From Thunnus maccoyii (lineage: Eukaryota > Chordata > Actinopteri > Scombriformes > Scombridae), in contig NC_056544.1 in assembly GCF_910596095.1 (NCBI RefSeq), forward strand, positions 7,394,655 through 7,458,654: a DNA stretch of 64,000 nucleotides, read 5' to 3'. The stretch's first letter is position 1. Each line of letters opens with the position of its first letter. Position numbers and translations under genes: made by a program. The notes beneath the pieces are model-generated. The model worked only from the letters and a program-made list of their open reading frames with translations. It was not told the origin of the DNA and searched no databases. Shown here piece by piece: positions 23,201 through 35,360 of the stretch.

Positions 23201-26200
23201 TGTTCCTATTTTCTTGGCCTTCAGTTCGGATTTGAGTGGGTATATTTTCTCCACGTTTGCTCTGTGCTTTGTCTGTAGTGGCACTTCACAATTGCCATGG
23301 GCTCAGAGCGTATGAGACAAACTGGTTTTGAACTGCCCGTGGAAATTATTTCCTTCGTTTAATGCGCGCAACAACAGTCATTGTGTATTGGGCTCTGAGA
23401 GCTTCCAAAATGCAGGTGACCTACGCTCAACAATGTAACTGAACACCTCCTGTGTAGTCACTCGCTGCTGATCTGCTAAACATGCTGCTGACGCTATGCT
23501 TTCTGTCTAGACAGGGATCGCCGGTTTATTCAAAGTTTATTCATATTAAACATAAAATTGCACCAAATTCGACACTGCCCTCCCTTTGGTCCCCAGCCAT
23601 ACACCTGCCAAGTGTGGAATCGATCGGATGAACAGTTCAAGAGATCCAAGAAGGACATACATACAGACAGAGAGTCCTTCCTTTAGTAGACAGATGAGGA
23701 AAACATTTATGCTATTTGTTTACAGTGTGACATCATGTGCAAAGGCATTTCTGAATGGTTTGTTCAAATTTCACTTTCATAAAGGAGTGAGGGTTGTGCT
23801 CAGCTATTTTGGGCTAAGGGAACCATTTCATTTTGCTCTTAGATTTCAATACTCTCACCCATTAAATACAGTTGTCATTTCCATCTACACCTCCTGTTTT
23901 TATGTAGATAAGAAATCACAGTGGAAATGTCTTATCCCCCTTTTTTTTTTTTTTTTTTTTTGAAGATGCAGCTTTAGAGTATTTGTGCCACTCACCTACA
24001 TACTTCCACATCACCAGAAACATGAAAAAACATCACAATGTGCATGTGCAGAGAAAACAAATTAATTCATTAAAATGAATGGAGAGCAGCAAGTGTGTTT
24101 CTTGATGAGTTAAAGAACAGTTGTGGATACTCTGTATATGAAATGTTTTGTTGTTTCAGTCTCTTTACAATATTCTTAGAACACTAGTTGATAGAAACTG
24201 TTTGGCATTTTCAGGGGAATTTTGTAACTTTTTCATGAAAACGTAATCACTGAGTTTTTCATGAGTGACTTAAGTTAAAAGATGATTGGCAAATTGCACC
24301 TTGTTGAACAGAAGCAGTTTCGTAGGCCAGTCAGTGTAATGCCAGAACAAGGTGACTGTTTTCCAAGTGATACAGTTGAAGATTAAAGGAAGTTTGCAGG
24401 TTGATTGATGTAATTTAAAGATGTGGTTTAAGAGCTTCAGTTAAGAAACAGGTGAAAGGTATATGCAGCCTTGCGATAAGTGAAAATTGCACAATTAGTG
24501 TCAGTGGCAGAGAGACGGAGTTGTAAAAACACTGGAGGCATCAAATATCGAGAGTATTATTATAAAGCAGATTCTGTGGTCTGTATGCTGTAAAATGTTG
24601 CTTTGTTTCCTCGCTTTAACGCTACCATTACATCATATAATCCCCCTCCATCAGAGTCTAGCAGTCTGAATGCTTTGTGAATACAGTACAGCGGTGATAA
24701 AACGGTGTCACATGCCTGGTGTTGAATTTCCCATCAGGCGATTGATGAGACTGCCTTGAAGCCGGTGTGGCTGAGAAGATGCGGGTCCTTTTTTTAATAC
24801 ATGATCATTTTTTCATTCGTTGCAACATGGCCGTGCTTCGTCGATGGCTTTAGCTACCGATGCCGGTCTATGTTTTTTTTTTTTTTAACATACAGGGGCT
24901 CAGCTAAACAGCACACGAGGCTTTGTCCGTCGCAGATTGTGGTTGACAGCCGTGCGGACATGAATGCTTTCAGAGAAGAGTAGTCTGTGGTGAGAGGAAG
25001 GTATGAGGGAGGGAGGGAGGAGAGGTGGCTCGCTGCGACACTGTGTTTTTTTAGCAGCAGTCACAGTCTGTTGGCTGCGTTTTAACCGAGCACAGTTTGT
25101 CTTTGCTGTGAACTTCCCCCAAGTTAATTTAGGCGGAATGAGTGGACGTATTCACGTGCGCGCGCATGGGGGTGACATGAGACGTGTCAGGTATTGTGTA
25201 GCTGCCGCTGAGCGTTTGGTTCGGTCCGGACGGACGCAGCAGGTCTGAAGGAGGACTGCGGTGGCTCTCTCCTCCTCGGCTCACTTGTTTGACCCCCGTT
25301 GACAGAATTAACAACGCCTTTGTGAAATTGCAGAGGTGTATACGGCCGGCGCTCTTAATGTAGCATCACCTGGTTGCCGTTTATGTATCTCAGTGAGCAC
25401 TTTCACCCGCAGAGATTTTTAATACGTTTTTTATGCTGCCTTGTGGTCATTTTAAAGAAATTTGTTGTCTATGGAAAATGATGCATACCGTTTTCTGTAA
25501 ATGTTACATTGTAATGCAAAAGCTTTCACTAGTTTCATGAGATTTAAAGGAACAGCAGTGTTTTTTCAAGTTTAACCCGTTTACTACGAATTATGTGTAC
25601 TTCACAGAACTGCCGATAATGTACAAAGCATATCATAGTGATTTTGATTTAAAATTAAATTTTGACCATTCCTAAATCTGAAATACAGAAAGTTTAATTT
25701 TAGGTTGTATTGACATATTTATATGTTTGGAAGTTAGACATTCCAGGTTTCATTGGTTCTATTAAAACATGTATTCTGTTACATTTGTGTACCTTTTTTA
25801 TTATTTTTGTTGAGACCTACTGTCTCTAATTGCCTGTTTTCCATTTCTGTCTTAATGACAAATTTAGAAGGAGAACGTGTTTCCTCTCAATTTCATTCTA
25901 TTGGTCTGCTCATCTGTTTCTTCTATTCCTGCTGATATGTATTTTTGACACTACACAGGCAGGTGATGGAGTCTGCCATGGCAGAGCCAGAGAAGCTTCC
26001 AGAGACCAGCGAGGAGGTAAGGCAGCTGAAGAACCGTGAATCATCTTGGTCCTCAAAGCTGTCTGTAGCTGAGGACTTAGATGGACGAACCCATGTGAGC
26101 TTTAATGCACATTATAGTGGAATCTCTTTAATTTGCACATAGTTTTTATTAACCTGGATACATTACACTGTAGGTCATTTGAGTATGTCTAATTTCTTTG

Positions 26201-29200
26201 TTGAAAATCTTTGCTTTACATTTTAAAAATATATTCCCGTTAGATGACTTAATGCCCTTTTCACAAGTGGTAGGATGTGTGTAGGTAGTTAGATTTTTTG
26301 ATTTGGCTGTTTGTAAAACCTTTGTTGACACTGTCATAGGCAGAAACAGCAAGGGTATTTTCTCATTGTGGCTGATGTTTAAACCCCAAATGATTGCTTT
26401 GTTATAAAGGTGCTCATGCCTCTTCCATTGCCCCTATTGGTACCTGCATACTACCTCTGCCACTACTACTACTACTACTGCTACTGCTGCACCTGTTCCA
26501 CTGTCCCCAAGAATCCAGAGTTGACCACAGATAAGCCCCCGAGGCTGCACTGCAGAGGGACACCCCTGGCAACAAAGGCTGCCTCATTTTCATGGATATG
26601 GCTGGCACAAGCTATTGATCGGACTAGATGATTCAAAGAAGGGGTTGGCTAGTCAGTGTGGCCCAACTCTCTTATCATGTTATCCACTAATCTGGCCATG
26701 CACCTTTAAAATCAGCACGCAGAAGAGATGCGCAAGGAAGTGTGTTCACATCAAGACAAGGCTGCTGCGAAACCTTCTCAACAACCGAGTGGTTTTCAGA
26801 TTTTCATTCTGAGACATTTTTACCCCACAATAACTTGCAAAAAAGTGGGCATTATGGACATGTGTTGGTGAACTGTAACATTGTTGACAAAGGACATTTT
26901 GGATTTTGTTAATCTCTTGGAATGGGATTTCTCCAGCAAATACCCTTCTTGGATACTATGCGAGTTTTCAAATAACCCAAATCTTCTATCTGGACTGCAG
27001 TGGGCAGTTTTTATTTGAACTGAAGAAGGACTTGCCATTTAGGTCCCTTTCAAGAACAGCCATCGCCAGAGATTTGCTACTTGTGACTCTCTATATGAAC
27101 TTACTGCCCCTCAAACTCAACTGTGCGCACAGTGACTGTTGTCAACATTCATCATCTGGTCTCCAACTCATTGGACTCGTTTCTGTTTGTTGTTATAAGA
27201 GCCTGCCACAACTTTAAAAGGACTTTTGTCAGAACACCTGAGGATGACAGCTTTGGCCAAAAGCAATTTCAAGCCCCTACCCCAATGAACTATTGAACCC
27301 ATCCTGCCAGCCAACCAGCTTTCAGATTTCCACCCAAACATCTCAGCCACCTTTGATTGGACCCTTGTTGCCTAGATACAGTACATGCAGTCGTGATTGG
27401 GCCATATCCAAACCAGTAAGGATCAGGTGGCAGTGGTACCAGGGAATAAGTAGACGTTTATTCACTGTTATATTTCATAGTTATTTTGAAAATGCTTAGT
27501 TTCCAGTCATTTTCTCTGTAGTCTTGCTGGGAGAAGCAGCATTTAAAAAAAAATGTGCATCTTATTTGTGGCCGCATCAGTTTAATCAAAATTATTGAAC
27601 TGAACATCTGTTTTATAATCTTTGTTGACTTTCACATCTGTGAAACTAACTTGACTTGATATGTCTTTTGAGAGACAAAGTTTTAAAACAACAAAATTTC
27701 ATCTCTGGAATTTAAACTGCAGTATTTTCATCTGCTGACTGCAACTACAATATACGCTTCAGCACAAATTATAATCTATAGGAATCTATAGGTGTAGATT
27801 ATTAACTAATTATGAATGACACACAGTTAACTACCAGTATAATACACAAAATCAACACAGCTTGGTGCAATCAGTAGCGTTGAATTTGAGAAAGATGTTG
27901 CACAGCAGTTTCTATCATTCACTCTCAGTCCCTACTTGTCCCACTTCCTGTTATTGTTCCACCTTCCCTCCAGCCAGTCCTTGATGACCATTTGTCTCAA
28001 GCCACATTGTCTGCTTTTCACCTCTCCCATGTATCTTGGGTTGTTTTTATCTTCTTGTGTTTCAGACACCTAAGGCCTTCTCAGCTCGTAAGATCTCTCT
28101 CAGCAGTGAGTACCCCTTCCTGACTTTTACCAACATTCATAACACTTCATTAGTTTTGGTTTTGTGCCTTTTTCCATTTCATTATTGTAGCTTTTTAAAA
28201 TGATGTATAAGCGATTAATGGCAACACAAATGCATCTTAAATAATGTGGATCGCTTGATTGTGGATCTGTATTTTAATATTATATGGCCAAAAGACTGTT
28301 GGGTGCATGTACCCTTGTACATGAATATGCCATGTGCCTGTGGATTCAGTGATTTTTTTTCGTTGTTGTTGTTATCTCACCAGGCAGCAAATTGTCCCCA
28401 GGCACTGGCAGTGCAGAGGGCGAGCAGGACTCCGGGGCCGCGGCCGGTCGCAAGAGGAGGTGGGGCTCCAGCACAGCGGTCACTGCCAAGAAACCTTCCA
28501 TCAGCATCACCACAGATTCACTCAAGGTATTTGCACCATAGCTATACTAATGTTACATTTTGGTTGCTGTGAATTCCCATGTGGATGCATAGATGCACTG
28601 TGAGACACTTGCACAGCCTCTGTCTTCTGTGTTGAATGTAGCAAGCTCATATCCATCCTGTGTTTTTTGTCCTCAGTCTCTGATCCCAGACATCCGGCCC
28701 TGTATAGGCCAAGAGGCAGTAGTGGACCTGCACCCAGAGGAGGCTGTCCTCTCCGGGGCTGAGGATGAAGAGAGGGAGCGCTCTGACCAGGACCTTCAGA
28801 TTCGACGCACTGTCACACAGGTTGATCTGCAGCTCTCATTGTTTTTCAGTGAATGACAGGAACTGTCTTTACTTCAGGAAAGTCTGAGTTTATCTCTCCT
28901 TCTGTTGAAGGTGGTGCACTCGGAGAGCCAAGAGAATGGACAGAAAGAGGCGAAGAGGAGCAGATGTGAGGAGATGGAGGAGGATGACCTACAGGGAGAT
29001 GGAGAAAGGACAGGCGTCCATGAAGAAAAGATGGATACCTCCTTTCCTGCAGCCATGGAAACCCAGTCACCATCACATACCAGCCATGATGTAGAAATCA
29101 ACACTGGTAATAGATCCAACTTGAGTTTTTGCTAGTTTTTCCAGGACAAAATTGACATAAGCTGCTTAGAGAACACTAATGAAAGTTCAGGTCAGGTGTG

Positions 29201-32200
29201 TCTACATTGGAAGTACTGTGTTTGTAATGGAGATACTGTGTTTACTATTCTTCTTTCCTTATCCTAGTGACCGCCAGCGACACCCTCATTCGTCGCTCCA
29301 TCAGCCAGCAGAAAACAGGTGTTTCCATCACTATCGATGATCCTGTGCGCACGGCCCGACAGCCTTCTCCTCCACGTGGCAAAGTCTCCAACATTGTTCA
29401 CGTCTGCAACCTGGTGAGGAGACGCTTTCCTGCTCTGCTTTATACCGTTTACTGGCAATGGGCTTGGGCTGATTATCAGTTGATACTGCACAGTGCAGCA
29501 TGGATGGAAAACATAACTTAAGAAATGCTGCCAGTGGTGAGACCACTGTTTTTTTTTTTTTGTGGAGCTATTTACATGCATGTGTTGCCCTGATGAGACA
29601 AGGCATCATGTTTCTTACTGGCTGTTTCTTGTCTTGAGCCACCTTTAAACTGATCCAGCCTCTTGGATTGGTGTTCAAGGCAGTTCAAATTTTATGTAGC
29701 CTCTCAGATGTTACAGCCAGGCTTCTTTTTATAGAAACTAAATGGCCTCTTTACAGGAACAAAGCATATTTTACCATTTGTAAAGTATCAGGCTGTTGTT
29801 TTATCTCTTTACTGTTATCAACAAATCCCATGGAAAGAATCAAACAGCCATTCATGTATCCTAACTTTTAAGTTGCCACAGTGTTATAGCTTACCCCTCT
29901 TCTCCATAGAATTCCATTGTCATCCAGAAACTAACACAACAACATAAGAAAGTTACACAGTTTGCATTGAGTAACATATTCTGTCAGTAGAATGCACATA
30001 ATAGTGTTGCATGGTATACTGATACTAGAAATGTATTGCAATACCCTGCCATTAAAAACAGTACTATACCGAATTTATCAGTACTGGTACTTTAAGAATG
30101 ACAGTGTTTTAATTAATTAATTAATTAAGAGCTATATTTGCTATGAGTTGCGTTGATGTGCGGCAGCGGGGCAGTGTGCGTGTGCAGCGCTCTGCTTCCA
30201 CTCCCTGCAGGCTTAGTTGGCGTGCCAATGTTTTGTTTTGTTTTTTCTCATATGCACGCTGCAGCTTTCATGGTGACAGAACGAGAGGCACGACTGCTGG
30301 TACTAGTGCTCTTGCCGACTGTCCACGGCTTGCCGACAAAGCAGACAAACGGAGCGAAAATGGCATTATGTCGATTAGATAACCGGCGGTCAGGGCAAGC
30401 TCACGGACACCACAAAGCCCGTCTATAAAAGATGTTGGTTGACTGAAGCTGCACTCATGTGTCACATGCAGACTGAATATATTATTCCATTACTATTCCT
30501 GATTTTTTAGGTTTTTGCCATGGTATCATTTCAGTCTCGGTATCGAGATATTTAGGCAGATATTGTATCAAAGTCATAATTTTTGGTATCATGACAATAC
30601 TGGCACGTAAACCAGTGTAGCTTATTCTTCCTTGCAGTATAAACACATAGTCACTTCCCCAAGCATACACAGTGATATCTGCCCGACATGGAGCCACGCA
30701 GAGATTAAGAATGTAATCGCAGAACTGATTCAGAATAAATAACACTGCCTGTGTTCATTGTGATGGAGGCCCAGTGCAACAAAGTGGCTCTTGTGTGACA
30801 CAGAGGCATATGCTATGTATGTCATGCTTTGGCTCGAGACAACACTGGTTGTGGTGTCTTCTGGGGATATGTTGTTAATAAAGATTTTAAGTGATTCCAG
30901 GATTATTCTGGAAATGCACTCCACTAACAGTGAAGTTCAGAATTGATTTTTCCCAGATCTCCTCTGAGGACCTCACTGTATCTTTCTGGAACAAACTGTT
31001 AAGATCAGGCTAAACAACTCGGCCACCTTCCTAAAAAAAATCTGTTTAGAAATATTTCATATTTGTAGTCTAACTTTTAATTGAACCAAGCTCAATGTGC
31101 AGTCTTTTATTTTTGTTAAATTATTACCTTTTTGTAATATTTTGTTTAGGTGAGGCCGTTCACTCTGGGGCAGCTGAAGGAATTGCTCAGCAGAACTGGT
31201 ACCCTGGTGGAGGACGGCTTCTGGATTGACAAAATCAAGTCTCACTGCTACGTCACTGTGAGTTATAACCGGATTGCTTCTGGCCTGGGGAGGATTCTTT
31301 TCTGTCTCGTGGAGTTAATTTCTTCTCTCTGTGTTTAGTACTCGAGCTCAGAGGAAGCCGTCACCACACGGGCAGCTCTTCACGGAGTGAAATGGCCTCA
31401 GAGCAACCCAAAAGTCCTTAGCGTAGACTTCTGCCAGCAGGATGAAGTAAGACCTTTTAAGTTTTCAGTCTGTTTTTGTCTCTTATGCCCACAATCCTCT
31501 GCCATCTGTAGTCTGAGCATGTCTCTGCTTTGTAGCTGGACTTCCACAAAGGCTTGGGTGCAGCCGACAGACCTGGAGCAGAGGAACAGGGGCCTGGCTC
31601 CGGCCGCGGTCGAGCATCGGGCCTGCCCTCCCTCCTCCCTGAGCGAGACCAGTGGGCAGAGCGCGAGCGTGAAATGGAGCGCAGGGAGAGGGCCCGAGCA
31701 GAGCGGGAGTGGGATCGTGACAAGGTCAGAGAGTTTGGGAAACCCGGAGAAGAGAAAGAGGGAGGTCCCCGGAGGTCGCGCTCCAGAGAGAGACGACGCA
31801 AGGAGAGGGGGAAGAGTAAGGAGAAGAAGACCGAAAAGAAGGGTGAGAGATGCAGACATGAGATCAGACTGTATTTGCATTAGATGAAATAGACCTTTTT
31901 TTAATACTGTGTCTTTTTCTGGCAGAGAAAACAGCTGAAGACCCCCCTGCAAAGTTGCTTGATGACCTGTTTCGAAAAACCAAAGCAGCTCCTTGCATAT
32001 ACTGGCTTCCACTTACCGAGGAGCAGGTGAGAAACAAATCTCTTTCGTTTCTACTTTTTGTTTGCTTTCTCTCCAGTTTAAAGTACAAGACCTGGATATC
32101 TAATTCAAGTCTTGCTCTGTGCATTTTCATCATTTTAGTTTGTTCAGCGGGAAGCTGCCAGAGCAGAACGGATGAAGGAGCGTGAGAAACGGAGGAAGGA

Positions 32201-32495
32201 GCAAGAGGAGGAGGAGGAGGAGAAAAAAAGGGAAGAAGAACGCAAGGAGAGGATGAAAGCCAGCGGCGGCACCACGGGAGACCGGAGTGAGGGTGAGAAA
32301 GACAAGGACAGAGACAGAGAGAGGGACAGAGACAGAGACCGAGGTAGAGACAGGGACAGGGAGAAGGAGAGGGAAAGGGAAAGGGAGAGGGAGAACGACA
32401 AACGCAGGGACAGCTACCGTAGGCCGGGAGGCAGCAGGGCAGGTGGGGGCAGACGCTCGCGCAGCCGCAGCGACCCGCGAGAAAGGCGACGTTAA
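14286..32495 (+). CDS. acin1: Apoptotic chromatin condensation inducer 1 (Acinus)
   Basis: Coding exons: 14286-14423, 17188-17253, 17416-17527, 17636-17691, 17896-20841, 22020-22175, 22410-22498, 25959-26016 (or to 26094), 28066-28105, 28384-28526, 28677-28820, 28911-29106, 29268-29413, 31150-31257, 31339-31446, 31536-31842, 31926-32026 and 32139-32495. All phases agree and give about 1756 aa, against about 1341 in human. Order: SAP domain in exon 1 ([19 protein letters not shown]); acidic and Ser/Pro regions; a long Glu/Arg/Lys helix (18769-20040); [16 protein letters not shown]; the RRM ([34 protein letters not shown]); a DELD caspase-3 site; the RSB motif ([20 protein letters not shown]) that in the family binds RNPS1-SAP18 in the ASAP complex; and an RD/RE/RS-rich C-terminus. 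The family acts in the nucleus in splicing and exon-junction-complex regulation, and as a caspase substrate. The ATG lies in GGGAAAATGG context. Confidence 0.96.
14424..17187 (+). other. ACIN1 intron 1
   Basis: The first about 480 bp are CpG-rich with repeated GTTAACG motifs, the downstream half of the promoter island. The remainder is AT-rich with no exon or mobile element I can support. A short open stretch at 16723-16971 has no splice support and looks like chance. Confidence 0.6.
18769..20040 (+). repeat. Hendecad (33-bp) tandem repeat encoding a charged helix in ACIN1
   Basis: About 420 residues are almost only Glu, Arg, Lys, Leu, Ala and Gln. In the most regular part, about 19359-19550, an 11-residue unit of the form [11 protein letters not shown] repeats with few changes, matching a 33-bp DNA unit. 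The i/i+4 alternation of Glu with Arg/Lys is the signature of a single alpha helix. The frame stays open throughout despite purine-only runs. Human ACIN1 has charged segments but, as I recall it, no array of this length. Confidence 0.9.
20842..22019 (+). other. ACIN1 intron 5
   Basis: I see no exon, repeat family or RNA gene here. Open frames at 21441-21917 on both strands lack splice or homology support. The intron ends at a clean CTTCTAG acceptor. Confidence 0.5.
23560..23690. repeat. Dispersed repeat fragment
   Basis: The segment contains CACTGCCCTCCCTTTGGTCC, then TGGAATCGATCGGATGAAC and a GGACATACATACAGACAGA tail. I remember near-identical stretches in many fish genes and intergenic regions, so this is probably a dispersed repeat. 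Ends and class are not determined. Confidence 0.4.
24800..25350 (+). promoter_or_regulatory. Candidate internal promoter of ACIN1 (short isoform)
   Basis: Within an otherwise CpG-poor intron this stretch is dense in CpG (for example CACGTGCGCGCGCATGG at 25153-25169 and GGTCCGGACGGACGCAGC). It contains ATG 25138-25140 followed by an open frame to a GT donor at 25190/25191. That donor is in phase 2, exactly as exon 7, so it can splice to the exon at 25959. Acinus is known to have short isoforms (S, S') from internal starts, and this is a plausible origin for one. No TATA box was seen. Confidence 0.4.
25138..25190 (+). CDS. Candidate alternative first coding exon of ACIN1
   Basis: The ATG opens 17 codons ([17 protein letters not shown]) and ends AG before GTATTG. 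Joining to 25959 restores an Arg codon and continues [12 protein letters not shown] in the main ACIN1 frame. Support is CpG context, donor and matched phase only. No homologue is recalled for this N-terminus, and the downstream ATG at 25968 could serve instead. Confidence 0.3.
26017..28065 (+). other. ACIN1 intron 8
   Basis: It contains a short CTA/CTG triplet repeat at about 26463-26490 and AT-rich sequence. The first 78 bp can be read as an in-frame exon extension ending at a second donor, 26094/26095. Otherwise no exon is supported. Confidence 0.5.
29414..31149 (+). other. ACIN1 intron 13
   Basis: The intron lies directly before the first RRM exon. It contains a poly-T run near 29550 and the hAT-like element at 30002-30602. 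No exon is supported outside that element. Confidence 0.6.
30002..30602. mobile_element. hAT-like non-autonomous DNA transposon in ACIN1 intron 13
   Basis: The ends are imperfect inverted repeats: the left end reads TAGTGTTGCATGGTATAC, and the right end reverse-complements to CAGTATTGTCATGATACC. Eight-base flanks GCACATAA (29994-30001) and GCACGTAA (30603-30610) match at 7 of 8 positions, fitting the 8-bp target duplication of hAT elements. The interior has no transposase-length ORF. Multiple GGTATC/GATACT motifs lie near both ends. Confidence 0.6.
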
Positions 32496-33466
32496 CGACC
32501 AATCAGCCGATGGAACTGTCCTAGAGACCACCCTCTTCCATTTGCCTTTCACTACATGTACTTTGTTACAACTAAGACCCAACAGAGGACCAACCGATGT
32601 CGTCACCATCTCTCAAATTGTCACCTCAAAGCACATCTACACCTACACACAGTCATGCTTAAAGGGGACCATGATTTTTTGCAGTGTTGTTTCCCAGAGT
32701 GCTGTACGTCTCGCTCCTGTCGAGGTTTGATATATTTTCTTTATACGTTTGCATCTCTTTTTCTTTGGTTTTCGTCTTGACGGCATAGGAGTATGGCACG
32801 CTGGGTAATTTGAATTATTTCTCCCGATGTTCCCCATTTGCCCCAAAGTGTAGGTGCCAATTACGATTTGCAATCAGTTGTCGTCGCCATCTCTGCAATT
32901 TGGATGAGGAATCCTTTTGTTGCTGCATGTAGTCCAAGGCTCTCTTTGCCAGTCCTGCCTAAAGAGAAAAACTCATCCCTCTGTGCAGAGGCTTGCGTAA
33001 ATCTGAAAATATTGGAATTGATGTGTTTGGCATTTTGTACAGACATATAAGATTACTAAAAACCCAAGTCTTTAAATGAGGCAGCTCTGGGGTATTTTTG
33101 GACAGGTGTGGAATAACTACTAAGGCAATGCAGTGTTCCTCTCTCCCGCCGTTTAGTTAAGAGATGAGACGATTTTCTGTGGGAGAGAATCTACATCTGC
33201 CACACCTGACACAACTTATGATTATGTCCTTACCATTGATTCTCTTCTTCCTCCCTCCATTTCCTCCTCTTCCTCCAGTGCTCTTACCCTGTAGTGTCAT
33301 TACAGGCCCAAGAGGGGAGGCTGCATTATGAGTTTTCTCACAATGGTTTTAATATTGTTTTTTAATCGTTATTTTATCATTTTAGTACAAAGGTTTGTTT
33401 TTGTTTTTGTTTTTTTTTTTTTAATTTTCTTCTTTGAGTACGCCTATCAGTGGTGAATGTACAAAT

Positions 33467-33472
33467 AATAAA
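33467..33472 (+). terminator. Poly(A) signal of ACIN1
   Basis: AATAAA lies about 970 bp after the ACIN1 stop codon, following a T-rich stretch and followed by GT/T-rich sequence (TTGTGATGTTTTC). It is the best candidate for the end of the transcript, giving a 3' UTR of about 1 kb (32496-33490). Confidence 0.6.
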
Positions 33473-34989
33473 AATTGAAGTTTGAAATTATTGTGATGTT
33501 TTCTTTCCATTCTCTCCGCTGATGGGGTTTGTAGTGTAATTTCTCTATTGCGATATGAATATTGATAATGAGAAAAGTTTGCTTGATTTTTAGCCATTTT
33601 CCAAGCAAAGTAGCTCAAGTTCTTCAAGCTAAGCACACACTTTACAAGACAAAACTGCAGTTACACTTAAAATCCACAAGGTGTCAGTCACAGCACACAT
33701 GCCTCGCTCAGTCATGACATTTGACACAAGGAGAATTACTTCAGGCAGCCAAGTTAAACAAAGAAAATGAAATAATATTTGAGTTAGCACATACTAACAA
33801 CTTTTTCAATCTCTATTCTGGAAAAAAAATGTCCCTTTCCCACATGTTCCCACGGTGCCATGTTGATGTGATGACAAGTGGTGTTTTCTTTTGTTCCAGA
33901 CTCATCCTAATATTGTGGTTTCCCCCAAACTAGGAGTGTTAACCCTTTTTACCATCTCTGTATCCCACCCTTCCCTTCTTTGTCTGTTGTAAATCATGTA
34001 TTTGCCCTCTTCCTTCCTCAGTTCCCTTGTTCCATCTCCCTGCTCTTGACGTTCATCCTGCAGAGCTCAGCAGTGCTCCTATGTAATTACAGCCCTATGG
34101 TCGCTGAGCATAACATTTTTCTGCCCTGATGCAACTCTGTGTGTCTGGACTCTGCGAGGACCAGTGAATCCTTCACCCTGGCATCTCCCTGGCAGGCCGA
34201 GAACAGATTTCTAAGTGGGGCAGCCTGGTTGGAATGAGAACACTAGATTTCGTCTTTCATCTCTAATGATTGTTTATCAGGCATACAGATGGTACCTCTT
34301 TGACAGGAGAGACGTGTGTGTGTGTGTGTGTATGTGTGTGTGTGTGTGTCAGAGAGTCTGTGTGTTGGTTTAATGATGTCTTGGCCAAATGAAAAGAAGA
34401 AATGATTTCTTTTGACATGGAGGAGAGAGTGTGTTCATATAAAAAGCAGGACTGGGGTGAAAGAAAGTGGCAGGATAATGACTCTATCAATAAAACTACA
34501 ATATGGCAATGTATTTTCACAAAGAAAATGAAGAAAACGATGGGACTAAAGTTCTTAAAGGCCCACTGCAGCCACTGCAGCTTACACCCAAGCACACCAT
34601 AAATGGTGGATGGACAAACATACTATTTTGTTGTTAGGGGGGGTTGAAAATATGTCATTTGTTTGTTAGACTAAAGGGGGAGAATGGGGTCATTAAAATA
34701 AAAATAAGTCTCTCTAAAGAGACTTTCACATAAACCTTTTCCATTCATTTAATTATTTTTTGGCTACTTGCAGCAGTTAAATCTGTAAATACAACATTAA
34801 CAAGCATCACCTTATAGAGTTTTAATGGAGAATTGTTAGCAGACAGTTGTATAGTTGCACATCCAACAGAATCGGAGCAACATTGGCATTTATTTTGTGT
34901 GTTTCTGTCCACCCAAATGTAAGGCCAGTATTCACTCTCTTTTAGCTCTGTTTTGGTCTCCACCATCCCGTAAGAAAACTATCTGGCTC

Positions 34990-35360
34990 TCGAGTTCCTA
35001 AATGCTCCAGTAGCTCACAAGCTAGTCACTAACTTTGTCTGCTGTTTGGTGCTGGACACGTAGCTTAGAGTAAGTTTATCAGTGTTTTTTTTTTTTTTTT
35101 TCTTTTTTCTCAAACCAGCTGCCTGCTGCAGCTGTGAACAACATCAATGAGAGCCCTGAGAGTGAGCATTCAAGTTGCTGTAAAACCAAAATACTGAGCC
35201 AAAAGAAGCTAAAATGCTGCATAGAGCTGAGGGGAGCTGCAGAGTGTTGATAATTCTTGTGGGGTTTGTCACAACAAACGACATTATGCGTAGTTATTTA
35301 ACAGTTATTTGATCTGTTTATGTAAAAGTATTGATCAGTGCAGCTTTAAGAGGAAAGGTC
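34990..35360. repeat. Probable dispersed repeat
   Basis: The segment includes TTTGTCTGCTGTTTGGTGCT, TAGCTTAGAGTAAGTTTATC, a T run, CAGCTGCCTGCTGCAGCTGT and GTCACAACAAACGACATTA. From memory this combination recurs in other fish loci. I could not find terminal repeats or target duplications. Confidence 0.35.

Larger units (their letters stand above)
22499..25958 (+). other. ACIN1 intron 7, containing an internal CpG-rich region
   Basis: This is the longest ACIN1 intron. It holds a dispersed repeat near 23560-23690, a poly-T run at 23940-23962 and a CpG-rich segment at about 24800-25350. The rest is AT-rich without recognisable content. Confidence 0.6.

Noticed and set aside
26408..26640. Possible extra ACIN1 exon with CTA/CTG repeats
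   Set aside because: One frame gives a run of Thr and Ala, but no acceptor/donor pair keeps it in phase with flanking exons and a stop follows shortly.
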